Assembly (NCBI RefSeq): GCF_030936135.1
Contig: NC_082637.1
Location: 4,973,001 to 5,037,000 of the forward strand
From: Gavia stellata
Lineage: Eukaryota; Chordata; Aves; Gaviiformes; Gaviidae
Direction of reading: 5' to 3'
DNA: 64,000 bases
The stretch's first letter is position 1; the number at the start of each line of letters is the position of its first letter. The notes under the pieces were generated by a model that saw nothing but the letters and a program-made list of their open reading frames with translations, had not been told where the DNA came from and searched no databases. Shown here piece by piece: positions 1 through 13,900 of this stretch. Both the position numbers and the translations under genes were made by a program.

Positions 1-1560
1 TTTCATGCAGTTCCAGGCTGACAAGCTTCTCTATTAATTAATGGCTTGAGTGCTTTGAGAGTGTGAGCTCTGGCTTCTGCAGTACAGGAAAAAAAAATAA
101 GCACTTATTTTTAGGCCAGAAGTGTCAAGACACTTCTCTGGGAAGAACCGGGATGTCAGAATAGTGCTGTGTTCCTGGAGGAGGGCTTCCTGGGGCGTTC
201 CTTTTGTCTTTCAGAATCTTGTTTCTCCTGCAGCGGTGCCTGGGTGTGAAGGAATACTGCAGTGGAGCCTTTTTGCTCTGGCTGCCCTATGTCGCTTGTC
301 CCTTCCAGGACAGCTTTTGCAGCTTGTGACTCTCTTCTTGCACAGTGACTAAGTCTGAGTTGTTTGTTGGTGTTGCTGTGCCATGTTTTATTTACATGCT
401 GCTGTAGTTAGAAAGCACAGAGCTTAGGGCTGTCTTAGTCCAAAATTGCACAGAAATGTATTTGTTTCTGGTAACAGATAAATACTCTAAAGTTCTGATT
501 TCTGCCCTGTTGCTGCTGTGACTTAGGAAGGTGGTAATTTCCTCATTAAAACACCTGAGAAATAGTGGTGATGGTGTGGATTCATGGTGAGGGTTTGTGC
601 CCTCTCCTGGGGGGAGTGTGCACAGGGTCATCCCACTACATCAGCTGAAGAGCTGATTCAGAAAAATCACAGAAAGATCCCAGAAACATGTTATTTCAGC
701 ATGGTGTCCTGTGACACCTGCTTGCGGTAACACCCGCTGTCTCTGCAGCTGATGCCAAAGCTGTGACGTGTGGCTGTTGCTGCGGGGCTGATGATGACGG
801 TTGCATACGCTGCCCTGAGCTGCTGTGCCTTCATCCACGCTGCTCCATCCTGCTCCCTTTCGGTCTCACCCCCCTCAGGCTTATCTGCCTGTCCTGAAGA
901 GTGCTCTGCCAGAGCAGTCAGATCAGACGGAGAAAACTTGGAAATTTATTCCAGGATTTCCACTTCGGAGTTTTTTGTGTGCTTGCTGCTGGGCAGATGG
1001 CACCACAGCTGACAGATGTTCAGATGAGGTTGCTAAAACCTCTTCAAAGCTGTGACTGAAACCTTTCAGCTCTGAAGCACAGATGTGAAGCTACCTCTGC
1101 TCTTGGGGCACCCATGAACACTGAAAGAAAAATCCATACAAACCTGGTTTCTTCACTATAAACCTCAGAAATGTTTTCCAAGTGGCCTCAGGTCACTTAA
1201 TTAAGTGGAAAATGCCTTTTTTTTTTCATGTTACTGGACTGTTTTAGCTGTCCCCGTGTTAAGGGAGAGGCAGCAGGTTAGGGCAGCGGTTATGATTCAG
1301 GTTTTTTGGCACACAGTGTCCTATCTCATCTGCTTTCATCCTTTTTAAGAACCGCTCAGAGGTCGCTCACCAGCCTGGCGTCTCGGGCAGCAGCCCCTCA
1401 TCAGCTAAGGAGGAGAACGGGACCTGTGTTGTGGAACCTTCCCAAAATGCTCTGGCAACCTCTGGCCAAGCCAGGGCTGCAGGGGCACAGCCGGTCGTGA
1501 TGCTCACCCTCCGCTCCGTATTTCCTTCGTGAAACCCTGTGGGTCAATCGGGTTTGGCCA
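1..1560. other. Intergenic sequence upstream of PSTPIP2
   Basis: No open frame here resembles a known protein, and none is flanked by convincing splice sites in a consistent phase. The sequence is mixed AT/GC with no recognisable CR1 or LTR. In human the gene upstream in this orientation is ATP5F1A (from memory), but no exon of it is visible here. A short hairpin lies at 118-137. A poly-T run lies near 1218. I see nothing else to annotate. Confidence 0.6.
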
Positions 1561-1597
1561 TCACTAGTGGGTTTCTCCCCACGGTGCAGCGACAAGC

Positions 1598-1960
1598 GTG
1601 CCTCGCGTCCCCCCTCATCTCACCCATCTGCAGCAGCGCGCCCCGCTCCCCCAACCCGCGGAGACTCGGGGGCGCGCAGCGACGATCCACGCAGCGAGTG
1701 GGGTGGCTGTCACCGTGCTGCTGGCGGGGGGCGTGGGACTGGGTGGGGTCACCGCGCCACGGGGTGGGACTGGCGAGGTGGCGGCTGCGGCGGAGCGCGG
1801 AGGCAGCGGTGGCGGCGGCAGCATGCGGGAGGCACGGTTCAGGGACCACTTCTGGGTGAGAGGGGGTACGGTGGACCGGGGGGGGGGAGCGGGGTGGGAC
1901 CCAGCCGGACCCCGGGGGGGGTCACCCTTCTCTGGTCAGAGGCAGGCACTGGCTGTCCAA
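1598..1960 (+). promoter_or_regulatory. PSTPIP2: CpG island around PSTPIP2 exon 1
   Basis: Base composition changes sharply to G+C-rich with many CpGs, in contrast to flanking DNA. The PSTPIP2 start codon (1823) and first splice donor (1856) lie inside it, as expected for a CpG-island promoter with 5'UTR. Long G runs at 1878-1898 and 1914-1920 follow the donor. The transcription start is not determinable by eye. Long open frames here on both strands are the usual result of few stop codons in GC-rich DNA. Confidence 0.75.
1823..1855 (+). CDS. PSTPIP2: PSTPIP2 coding exon 1 (residues 1-11)
   Basis: Encodes [11 protein letters not shown], matching the start of PSTPIP2 proteins, which end this exon in FW. 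Donor TGG|gtgaga, phase 0. It lies within the CpG island. Confidence 0.88.
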
Positions 1961-4900
1961 AGAGCCGTGGCTTTGCAACATGCCCTACGCAGCCAAAATA
2001 CGCCGCAGTGAGCTGCGGCTGCTGTGCTGGAGGGTTTGATAATATTAATCGGTCACCAGTGAACTCCTTGGAGGCACCGTGGCCAAAAAGGGTCCTTTGA
2101 TGTCAAGCTTATCCCGGACTAGGAGCGAGTCCCTCGGTGTGCCGCTGCCGAGAAAAAGCCACAGTTCGGGGAAAGCCGCAATTTATTCTTTTAAGTCTGA
2201 ACTGTGCTTTTGGGAATGGAGAAGTGCAGAATAGCCACTTATCTGCTGAGGGGCATCGGCGCTGTGGCTGTTTGGTTCCTCTTGATGTGCGAGTCTTCAC
2301 TCCAGGTACTGGCAACCAGGAAATAAATAACAAAATTTTGGCTTTCAGGGCTGAAAATCCCTGTGACAGCACTCAGGGTTTCCCAGTCGATGCCTGGGAA
2401 GCAGCTCCAGTCTTGCAGGACGGGGCGAAGGTGCGTGGGCCCCGGGAGGAGCGGGCGGCAGGTTTGGGGCTGCTGCGTGTTGTGGAATAAGAGGGGTAAA
2501 CGCAGGGCGCTGGGCTCACCCAGCTTCATTAGCCTGTTACCTGCCATAGCGCCGTCAAATGTGTAAATCCCATATAGGTATCGAGCCCGGCTTGGAAAAT
2601 AAAGCCAGCTTTGCATCTGGCAGCTATTTCTCAGCTATTCTCAGCCCAAGAAATTTCCACGGTGCTCCCTTTGCTTTGTAAATGTGCAGGAGGGGAGGGA
2701 TGCGAGGGTGGTGGCAGCGTCCCCCGGGCTGGGGGGGAATAACCGCGATGCCAGGAGACCTGAGTAGACATGGTTTGTCGTGCTTCGGTGGCACGTTGGA
2801 CTGAAGAAGTGGTCCTCGCTGCCCGGTTTGTTCCTCTCCTGCTGCGGTGTGGTGCTTTTTGAAGGAGGATCCTGGAGGAGGGGGCTTGGTGGGAGAAAAT
2901 ACCGGGGCAGGAGCTGCCCCAAGCCGAGGAGGAGCCGGGACATTGCATGGGGCGCTCAATCCTGCCTGACCCCCTGTACTGCAAACACGTCTACTGAATC
3001 ACCACCAGTTCTTGCCGAGCCCAAAACTATTGGTGTTGCCAGGGATTTTGCTTGGCTTTTTCCTTTCCGAACGAAGCCTGTGTGCTTCAACTCCCCCCTG
3101 AGCGACGTGCCTGGGGCAGGCAGCTGGGGCGGAGGTTGGACAGGAGCGTGATGGATGTGACTCAGTGGAGAGATCGAGGCCCTGCTGCGGTCGTTTGGCC
3201 CATGGAAAAGGCAGGTACCACCCCAAGCAGCCTCCACGCCACGTACCGGTGACTGTGCATCCGCTGCGAGAGCTGGGGAGGGGGGGGGGGATCAAGAGAC
3301 GGGCAGAAAAGAACTAATTTAGACGAGGTGCAGAGGGCTGCTTGTCTGCTTCAGTTTGCTGTTAAGTGCTGTGAGAGAGCACAAACTTCCTCCTACAATT
3401 TTTTCTCTTAAATTACTTCGCGTAAGCCAAAAAGGGAAGGAGAACTCTTCTTTGCCAAAGCAAGTGATTTCGCAGTGGACAGGACAGCCCGATGGGAAAG
3501 GGGAGATTTTGGGAGGGGTCCAGGGGAGGGATGCTCCAATTGATGGGACAAAGTCTAAAAAATAACCAACCCCACCGCCCCGAAAAAAAGCTAAGCCGTT
3601 TTTGGTATCGCATCTTTCAGCTTTGAAACGCGGCTGGTCGTGAATGGTGACCGCCAAATTTCTTTGTGGGGATAAGCTCCAGCCCGCTCTGCTCCGCTGG
3701 GGCGGCGGGGCTGTGCCTCAAGCCTCATCCGGGGACTGATTTAGCTTTAAACCCCGCCAGTTCTGGTTTCTTTGGTGGGATGCGTGTCTATCTTTTCGTG
3801 CACTGGAACCTGGCCCCTGCCAAAGTTCATGGCATGACGCTCATGCAGCGCTGCCTTGGGAAAGCACGGTGCGACTTTGCTCTCTGCATTTGAGTTTGCG
3901 CACCCTGTTAGGACTTGGCACAAGATGATAAATTCCTTTAAATAAAGGAGTTTGATCTTTTGCATCCTACCGCAGCTCCGGCTCGCTCGGGGGCCGAAGT
4001 CCGGAGATACCCTAAGCTGCACGTGAGGGCAGGGAGGACCTTAAACCAGCGTTGCCCCGAATGCCCCCCTTGCATGACGCTCCCTCCCGCAGCCGCCTGC
4101 AAAAGAGCTGTGCAAAAATAAAAATACGCCAAAGATCATGGTTGTTTCCTCTTGCCCTGCCCGTAGCGATTGCCGTGAGTTGAGCAAGCGTGGGGTTTTC
4201 TTTTCGTTTGGTTTTGCAACCTCTTGTTATTCTTTCACTCTATGAGGTCTCTTCTTTCACTTTAATAATTTTCTTGGTATGTGCCTAGTTCTCCCCAAGC
4301 CTGTTCTTGCAGAGTATTTCGGGTAACCCAACAGCAAAGCTTTGGGTCTCATCATTTGGTCCTCACAGGCACCTGTAAAACTATACGGGGAGAAATAGAA
4401 ATGATGGTAATGCTAAAACACACTTTAAATCTGATCTATTGGCTGGCAGCTCGCAACCTGGAGGGTGGATTCTCGCTCATTTTGCTTTTAATGAGACGAA
4501 AGCAATGCTCTGCTCTCTGCCATGTGTTCCAGAGGGCATTAAAAGGAAGCATTCGGTAAAACATTAAAACAATGCGCAAATGATGCTAAAGCCTGCGAAC
4601 TGCTGACTCGCACCGAGGTTGGTCCGGTCAAGAGATTTTTTTAAAATAAGACTTAGGTACCTAAATCTTTTAGGCACTCTCAAATATTTGTCACGCCAAG
4701 AAAAAGTGATGCTGCTAAAACGATCCATGGCTCAGGCAAGTCATCTGCAGTAAAAGCTGCACTGACATTATTTAATTTTCTAACAAAGCATACGGCAAAG
4801 CATCTGAAAACGCTTATTCCCCCCCTGCAACGCATAGGAAAGAGCTATTGCGTCTCTTTGCAATGGCAGAAACGAAGCTTGGGGGAAAAGAAATGCTTTG

Positions 4901-7900
4901 GCCCTCGCTACAGAGCAGGGGAGCACCGGTGTCTGCAAAGGAACCGCTGCCACGGGTTATGGACGGTATTTTGTCAATGCTGCGACTGGCTTTATTTCTT
5001 CTTCTTTGCCATGGGGTTTTTTTTAGCTTCGTGTGGTTGGTCGGGGATAAACTCCTTTTTTTCTGCGTCCCTGCTGTCGGGGGACGGGGGGGGCTGCCAG
5101 CTCCGGGCTCCTGGGTTCATTCCCCGGCTGCTGACTCGCGACGTGATGCTGGCTGGGGCGTTTCACTTCCCCTTACCCCTGCTTGTCTTTCTCTGAACGG
5201 GGCCTGGCTTGGCAGAGTTTATCAGCAGCGTTATGAAATCCTCAGGTTGTCGTTTGAAAGGAACAAGGTGGGGTTTGTGGGCAGAAGTAATTGCATCGAG
5301 GCGGGATGGTCCATTGCTTTCTGCCTCGCTGGGATGAGCGGGGGAGATGTGTTGGCACAGGGAGGAGGAAACTTCAAATGAAAAACTATTAATCAGAAAC
5401 CTGCTTTTCGCAGGATGCTGTTCTCAGGTGGGGGAATTTGCGGCGAGTCATTTTCCTCCCTGCGATGAGTTTTGTCTGTCCTGATGGGCCCACCTGGTTA
5501 TGGGATGGGGAGAACTGTAGCCTCTTGCAGCATCTCCTGCTCTCCTCACCCTGCTCCCTGCAGGCACCAGCGCAAGCATTTTTCTTGGTCTCAGCAACCT
5601 CCGCAGGACTGTATTGACTGTAAGCAAGAATAGCAAAGCCATTTATTGTTGCATGGTGTTTCCGACTGCTAAAATAAACATCCAGCTTCTGCTGCGATTC
5701 TCTAAGCAGATAAGGTTGAGGAGAGATACTAAGAGCTCTGCATAAATAAAGATCTTTCAAGAGATGGTCCGTGAGCAGTGCAGCGCCCCAAACCTTTCAT
5801 TTTCAGGAAGGTTGGGACAGACTGCTGGAGGGCAGGAAGGCTCTGCAGAGGGATCTGGACAGGCTGGATCGATGGGCCCAGGCCAATTGTATGAGGTTCA
5901 ACAAGGCCAAGTGCCGGGTCCTGCACTTTGGTCACAACAACCCCATGCAACGCTACAGGCTTGGGGACGAGTGGCTGGAAAGCTGCCCCGCAGAAAAGGA
6001 CCTGTGGGTGTTGATTGACAGCCGGCTGAAGATGAGCCAGCAGTGTGCCCAGGTGGCCAAGAAGGCCAACGCCATCCTGGCCTGTGTCAGAAACAGTGTG
6101 GCAGCAGGAGCAGGGAGGTGATCGTGCCCCTGTACTCAGCTCTGGTGAGGCCGCACCTCGAATGCTGTGTTCAGTTTTGGGCCCCTCCCTACAAGAAGGA
6201 CATTGAGGTGCTGGAGTGTGTCCAGAGAAGGGCGACGAAGCTGGTGAGGGGTCTGGAGCACAAGTCTGATGAGGAGCGGCTGAGGGAACTGGGGTTGTTC
6301 AGTCTGGAGAAGAGGAGGCTGAGGGGAGACCTCATCGCTCTCTACAACTACCTGAAAGGGGGTTGTGGTGAGGTGGGTGTTGGTCTCTTCTCCCAAGTGA
6401 CAAGTGACAGGACGAGAGAAAATGGCCTCAAGTTGCGCCAGGGGAGGTTTAGATTGGATATTAGGAAAAATTTCTTCACTGAAATGGTTATCAAGCACTG
6501 GAACAGGCTGCCCAGGGAAGCGGTTGAGTCACCATCCCTGGAGGTATTTAAAAGACATGTGGGTGAGGCGCTTGGGGACATGGTTTAGTGGTGGACTTGG
6601 TAGTGTTAGATTAATGGTTGGACTCAATGATCTGAAAGGTCTTTTCCAACCTAAATGATTCTATGAGTCTATGATTCTTCCATGCCATTGGCTTCATAGG
6701 GTGTGTGTCTGGAGTGGGTTTTCCATGTAAAGTGGGGCAGAAGATGGAAATGTCAAGCTCAGCAGCTTTCATTTCAGCTGTGACTCACGCAAGGTCATAA
6801 CGTGACTTCAGATCCCCACTGGAGCATTTTAACCCTTCTTTTGGCTAGATGTGCAAACAAAACCCAAAGCATCACAACAAGTACACGAAGTCCTTCTCCT
6901 CATCGAGTCCATTAGGAGAATGGCACAAACCTGGGTAGTAGATTGGGAAGGGAGGGGCACGTCCTGCTGAGCCCCGTGGGCTTGGGAAACATCAGCTGCT
7001 GCTTTGTCACCTTGAAATCATCAGTTTGTAGTTTCCATGGGCTGTCCTCTAAATAGCACACGGGCTCAGAGCTCTGCCCAGTGGGGAGGACCAGGACAGC
7101 CACGTGCTGCGGGGTGGGAGGAGAGATGCTCGTCCTCCCGCATCCCTCTGGTTGGGGAGAGCTTCATGCAACTCCCCATTCTCCATAGCTGTCTTTGGCT
7201 TAGTTTATTATGTTTCTGAATCTTGTCCTCTGCGCCCATGGCTCTGTGCTCGCTGCGTTGCCCTTCCTCTTTCATTGCTCCCTGCCAGCCCTGCCTTTGG
7301 GACATCCCACAGGCAGGCACGCTGGTCCTTTTTATTATTTCCATGCCAACATCTGCCCGGAAGAGTTCTGCAAAGGCTGGTTCCACAGCATACAACCCTG
7401 CCCAGCTCCTTCTGGGCCAGGAGCTCCTCCTGCCTGGAATCAGCTCTTTCGGAAACCTGCACCGTCTCTGTTACCTCCCATGTTCCGTATAACACCTTGC
7501 ATTGTGAGGTCTAGTCCAGCCTTGGGTGCTTAGGAAATGCATACGTGCTGGAATTAAATCCTTCTACTGGAGGAGGAAGAATGATAAAATAAAGAGCTTA
7601 GTGCACATTTTTGATGGATGCTCCCAATTTTTCCCCTGGGGCTTCTGCCTGGCGCAGCGAGCCCAAGTGTCCCAGGCGGCAGAGCGGGATGCAGGAGCCT
7701 TCGGGTGCCCCCTGACACACAGCGATATGGGTCTGACCGCCCCGTCCCGCCCGGGCTTGCAGCGACCGACAGTTGTTCTCCGCATCCATTTTATTTCCTT
7801 TGAAACCGGGGATAGGAAGTCAAGTTAGAACGTTCCTGCGTTTTGCAACTGTCGTGAAGACAGACTTCAGGGCAAGTGTGTTTCCTTTTTTCACAGACCC

Positions 7901-10900
7901 GATTAGCAAAGACACGACATAAACTTAGAACTGGTTGTGGGTACATGAGTAATAAGCTCATTTTGGAGGGATGTTTGTGCTTTGTAAAGAAACAGAAACT
8001 GTTTTGGTTTCTGCTTAGGTCCTGCTCCACAGTCCTCTCTTCCCGTGCATGCCACGGATGGAGCAAAGCTGATCTGGGATACCCGGGGATTTCCTGCAGG
8101 TCCCACTCCCCTAGATCTCCGCTTCACTTCTTGCTTTCTGGCCACTGATGTGGAAGTCCTTGACTCCTCAGGGAAGTCCACAGATTAAATCCTTCATTTA
8201 TCACAAATACCAGCCCTGTTCCTCCTTATTTCTTGCGCCGGGTACAAAGTCCTGAGAAATCGCCCGCTCTGCCGCCCACACTTTCACGCCAGTTCTCTGT
8301 GTACTCTCACTCTGGCTTCAAACCATTTCCTGAATCTCTCCATCCTGCCATTATTCCTCTTCAAGCTTCTTAATAACTCTTTGCGGCTTCTGCTTCCTTT
8401 CCCTGAGTTTCATATCGGCGCCAGCCATTGCTTCCTTTCTGCAGCCTCTTTCCCTATATTTTTTGCTCCCATACGTCCTGTCCCATGCAACACCGACTGG
8501 TCCTCTTTGCAGAAGATGACAGGTAGCACCTTCTGCTCAGCTTCCTGCATCTGCTTCAGGCTTCTTCCAGAGAAGGAGAGCTCATGGTCAGAGCACCTCT
8601 TTGTATTACCATAGCACTTAGGAGCCCTGCTCTTGGCCCAGGTCTCCAGGGTGGTAAATCCTCAACAGTCATAGGGCAAAAATCCATTTTTTGTCCTAAG
8701 GTGCTTCCAGGCATGGGTATGAGGAAAGAATGGGGTAGAGTTAGTCAACCTTCGTCCTAGCCCACCTACATCATTGCTGCATGTATCTATCTTTTTTTTT
8801 TTTAAATAAGCATGACTACAATACGTGTTTTTAAGAAGTAATTTGAAGGAAAGCACTGATCCTTCAGAAGTCTATGGGAAGTGTGAGTGGCACTGCGGGG
8901 CTGAGAACCTTGGGTTGGAAGATGGGACTTGGCCTTGTGGGTGGTGGAGGCAGGACCTGTCCATGGCTGTGATGTTTTGGGGGAAGTGAAGAAGCTAGCC
9001 CTGTGTGATGTGTTGGAGGGCATACAGCAGTGGTGGGGGATGATGTGGTACTTAGGGAAATGATCTTTGCAGTGGTGTTTTGAATTGATGTGTGGGATGG
9101 TGTTGCTTTTTGCAAGGACAAAGAGAAGGCTGTTGCAGCAGCAGACATTGGGTGCATCAATACATTATTGTGAGGGCAGCAAGAGAAGCCCATAGCTCAG
9201 CAATCCTGTGCAGAAAGGTCTGATAGATTCACCTCCAGCCCAGATGAAGGCTCCTACAGCCTACAGATGTGAGGGTGATGCCCAGAATAGTGCAAGTCAA
9301 TGCCAATGAAGATCCACCTCCACATCTGCAGAAACTAGCAGGAGCAGTAGTAAGATGGGCTCTATCTAGAGACTTGGAGGGGTTTTAGTGTTTGATTTCA
9401 TTAAGTTAGAGCTGACAGCTAAGCTCCTAGGAGGAGATGTCATATGCCATGGGGCCAGCTGTGCTTAGGCCAGGGGGGAGCCATAGGATGTGGTAGGACT
9501 GAGCTCTTCTGTTTTCTGAAAGTCACGGAAGTGCCTTGTCCCAACTTGCCAGCATTGTTCTCATTCTGGAGCCTCTCCCACACCTAAAAGAAAAAGATCT
9601 TATTTCATAAAGAGGCACTTGCACACTTGCTCCCAGCTGAGCTGTCGCTTGTGCAAATGCCGCTGGAGGTGGCAGTGTCCATGGACTGCACTGACGGGGA
9701 TGTGACTCCTGTTCTTGTGTTCTCAGAGTACGGATCTGACGAGCACAGTTGGCTACGACAGCATCATTCAACATCTGAATGATGGCAGGAAGAACTGCAA
9801 AGAGTTTGAAGACTTTTTGAAGGAAAGGTATGGAGCTGCCTCTGAAAATGGGTTGGGTTGAACCTGGGAAGTGAGGTGGTGGCACCACTTCTACTCCTTG
9901 TATTCCCAGTTTGGTTTCTGTTGCATTTAACTGTCCACTATGTTAAAACACCTTTGATTTCTGACTGATGAGGAACTTGTTTACTTACACTGTCCTTTCC
10001 TTGCACAGCTGGTGCTGTGGTATGAAGTCCATGCCCAGGAATCCTCAGCTGCGTGGCAGCAATGATGCCCAGGGCTTGATGCTCACATTTTGAACTGTCT
10101 GTTAAAAAGAAAGAGGAATCAGGAGCAGTTTAATAATTCAGTCTTACATGTTGCCAGACATCTGTACTGATGTGTTTGCAGCTGTTGGTGGCCTGCCCAG
10201 GCCACATGCTCTCCCATGAAGTTCACCTTGCAGTTCAGCTTGCAGAAGATCAGGTGAAGACCTTGGCATAGGAGAGGCATGGCTTTGTCCTGAATTTTTC
10301 TTTGTACATTATGGACAGCCCACAGATTTTATGTTAAAAAGAAGTAGTAGCATTAGATACTGCATTTATTAATCAGAGGATACGACCTAAGTAGAAGTTC
10401 TGTGGCTACAAAGGCACAACTGAGATGGCCTGGCCATGTATTTTGACTTTATGGTTCACCTGGTTAGCAATGGCTAAATACAAAGAGTGTTGTAGAACAA
10501 CCCTGAATTAATGTAGTTTTGGTATTGAGAACTGAACAAACCTCTGAATACAAGACTTTGTACAAAACAGCCTGGAACAAATGTAATGGGGATGAAGAGG
10601 AGGACAACCTGCAGTTACAAGTGTCTAATGCACCTGCATCTGTCTAGGCTGTAATCCCATGTTCCAGGAAAATTTGGGCTTTCCAGCTGCCCGAGCAACC
10701 ACCCGCTGAACACTGAGAACCATGTCCCACTCATCCGTGACAATGGAAAGAGTGCAAAAATCCTCCTCCACACCCTGTGCCCTGTTCCTCTTTGCTGTTG
10801 AAGGAGGTATAGGTTCCCACCGACGCGTCTAGCCAGGAGGAGATTAGAGGCTGGACCTGAACTTGCTACTGGCACCCCTCTCTAAACATGGCCCAGTTCT

Positions 10901-13900
10901 CCATGTACAGCATGGCTGTTACATGGTCCCAGCCATGGAGAACATGCCTGTTGGATTTGATGCTTTGTCTCAAAAGGAAGTTCATGGGACTATTGTTAGA
11001 TAGAGGAAAAAAATCAGTTTATAATCTTTTTTTTTTCCATTTCCCTACATGCTTTTGGAGGTTTTAAAGAGTTAAGTTGGATGAACCCTGCTGCCAAACT
11101 CCAGAAATCAACAACATAGGCATCTGCATCTGCATTGGAGATACAGGCATTTTAGGAAGCTCTTTATTTTATCCAGTAGACCTTCTAGTGCAAGCCTCTA
11201 CCAGTACTTGTTTTTCTCCACCGACTGCAGACAGCTCATCCAGCTTGCCCAGATGGAGATATCTACATTTGACCAACCAAGTCCAGCCCTGGTTGTCTGT
11301 ACAGATTTCAAAGCAACTGCAGAAGGCTGGTTGATCTTAGACTGCAACACGTAGGCTTTCTTTTCCCTCGCCTCTTCCAAGAGGGGAGGACAATACAGTC
11401 TCTCAAAGGTGTTATGTTACCTCGCAAGATGTAGCCTCTCCTTCAGGTGTTCTCTCTCAGGACCAGAGGTGGGCAGGAGAGAGTACCTATTGCCTCGTTT
11501 TAAAAAGTCCTGAAGAGCTGAAATGGCCCAACTGAGCTTTGGGGTGCGTGTATGGTGGCTGAGCGGTCTTTGAGGTGCCTACTCCCTTCTGTCACATTTG
11601 GTTTAAATAAGCCAAATCAGATTCAAAAGTACTTTGTGCGGACGGACCGACGGACACTGATGGCCGAGATGCAGAAAACGTGTAATCACACGAGCCTTAT
11701 TCCCGTAGGAAACTGAGCCGTGAAGTGCTCAGGTGACTCACCTGGCTGCATCTAGCCACCAGCTGCACTGGCTGCTTAGTCCTCCGTCTCCTGCGGAGGT
11801 GATCCTTGCACCCATCGGCCATGGGGAGATGGGGAGAGCAACGCATCGGGACCACAGACACCGCAAAACAAAGTGTTTTCACTAGAAAGGCTGTTGGGTA
11901 ACTGCAAAGAACAATCTTCCTTCAGCCGGCCATCCACAGTTGGTTTGCAGCAGGTCAGCAGATAGGCAGGGTGTTAAGAGTGGGTCTTGGCCTCTGCTGC
12001 AAACAAGTATCAGTTTCTGAAATGAGAACTTCCTCTCATTTCTCTCTTTCCTCAACAGGGCAATTATAGAAGAAAAATATGGCAAAGAGCTCATTAACTT
12101 GTCGAAGAAGAAGCCCTGTGGGCAGACGGAGCTGAAGTAAGTTCACAGTCCTCTGTGTGTTTTTCTTTTATGGGTGTCCTTACTTGGAGCAATGAAGGAG
12201 AAGGAGAAGGAGAAGGAGAAGGAGAAGGAGAAGGAGAAGGAGAAGGAGAAGGAAGGAGGTTGTGAGAGACAAAACAGTGTCGAAATGTGATTGGGACGCT
12301 ACCAGAAGATGATCTGGAATCAGTCTTGTGAATGAACGGTGCTCATTTGGGTTGGCCTTTGCCAAGAAATGAGTTGGACTCCAAGTTACCACCAGCTGTA
12401 GACTAACCAAAGCATCGTAGACGCTCAGGCGGGATGTGGGTTCAGCAGAGGGCTGAGGACCATGAGACCATGGGTTCGTTCCTGACTGGTTTTGTGGCCA
12501 GAGGGAAGTACAGGTACTTCCTTGACTCAAACCATGCAAATCTTCAAAGCCCAGCATGTTACCACCCTGCAGGGGTGCTGTGACCGCTGTGGTTGGCTCC
12601 ATGAGTGGTTCTCCATTTCCCCAGTGACCATTGGCACCTTCTGCTTCCTGCTTTGTTTCTGTACTTTATACATGCCCGGTCTGATATTCTCTGATCATTT
12701 ATTTACAGTTTTATATTGAGGCCTCACATAAAATGTTTCTGAAATCTTTATTGTACAATATTAATAGGGAGAAAAGTTCTCTACTTTTCCAACCACTGGC
12801 CAATGCTCCATGTAGAAGGTGTTCATATGTCCCAAAAGATACTTTTAGGAGGTTGCCTGAAACATTTATCACAAAAGTCAGGATTTTTAATAACATCCAA
12901 TGTTCAGAAAGATGTAAAGTAGATCTCAAACCAAGTGAGCTGTGTTCTACTCGCCGAGAGGGAAAAAGCTGAAGGTGTGAAGAGGGTAAATAAACCTTCT
13001 TCGAGCTGATTTGGCCGATGTCGAGTGAGTTTGGGAGAGGTGCTCTGCCGATGCCTGCACTTGGCCGTGCCTCCCCACTCTTTTTAATGTTGTACCTGTG
13101 TTTTTCAGCACGCTGAAGAGATCCCTGGATGTTTTCAAGCAACGTAAGTAATTCTTCGTGTTTGTCAGGACACTTGGCAGCGCCAAAGCCTGCAGGCAAC
13201 TGCTTGGGAAGAAAATAGCAGAGAGACCACTAAACCTGTGCGATGCTGGGGTCAGGCACAGGCTGTCCTCCTGGCACGGCTCATCCCAGTCCGCAGGGTT
13301 TGGGACCAACTGCTCCAGGGCACGGGTGGGAGAGGGGACCCACAGGGCATCCTTTTGGGGATCTCTTGGGCTTTAGGGGCTGGCTGCAGCTCAGAGGTCA
13401 TGCTTGCGTTGTACATCAGAAGCTGTGCACGGCTCTGCCCTCCCAGCAGCTGACTAATAGCTGCAGGTTTGAAACAGCTCTGGGGCTTGAATCGTGAGCT
13501 ACAGTTTGGCTTAGCTCCCTTGATGAGCTTGCTGGTGCGGTGTTTTGTGGTATGGCTGCTCGCCTTCAGTGCGATGAGCCCGAGATTTTTTTCGATTAGT
13601 TTTTCTGTGCCTGCTGTGGTTTAACCCCAACCGGCAACTAAGCCCCACACAGCCGCTCGCTCACTCCCCCCAGGTGGGATGGGGGAGAGAATCGGAAGAG
13701 TAACAGTGAGAGAACTCATGGGTTGAGACAAAGGCAGTTTAATAGGTAAAGCAAAGGCCGTGCACGCCAACAAAGCAAAACAAGGAATTCGTTCACTGCT
13801 TCCCATGGGCAGGCAGGAGTTCAGCCGTCTCCAGGAAAGCAGGGCTCCGTCACGCGTAACGGTTACTTGGGAAGACGAATGCCATCACTCTGAATGTCCC

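Noticed and set aside
1567-2100. 177-codon open frame across the PSTPIP2 CpG island
   Set aside because: GC-rich DNA has few stops. Several frames on both strands stay open here and the true exon 1 occupies only 33 coding bases of the island.
5771-6588. Reverse-transcriptase-like frames as a functional gene
   Set aside because: This is a 5'-truncated, frameshifted CR1 LINE fragment lacking the catalytic part.
8864-9193. Reverse-strand 109-codon frame in PSTPIP2 intron 1
   Set aside because: Low-complexity GTGG-rich sequence read backwards; His/Thr/Pro-rich product without recognisable family.
12180-12602. Reverse-strand frame ending in a long leucine run
   Set aside because: The leucines are the GAAGGA microsatellite read backwards; the rest has no homology.
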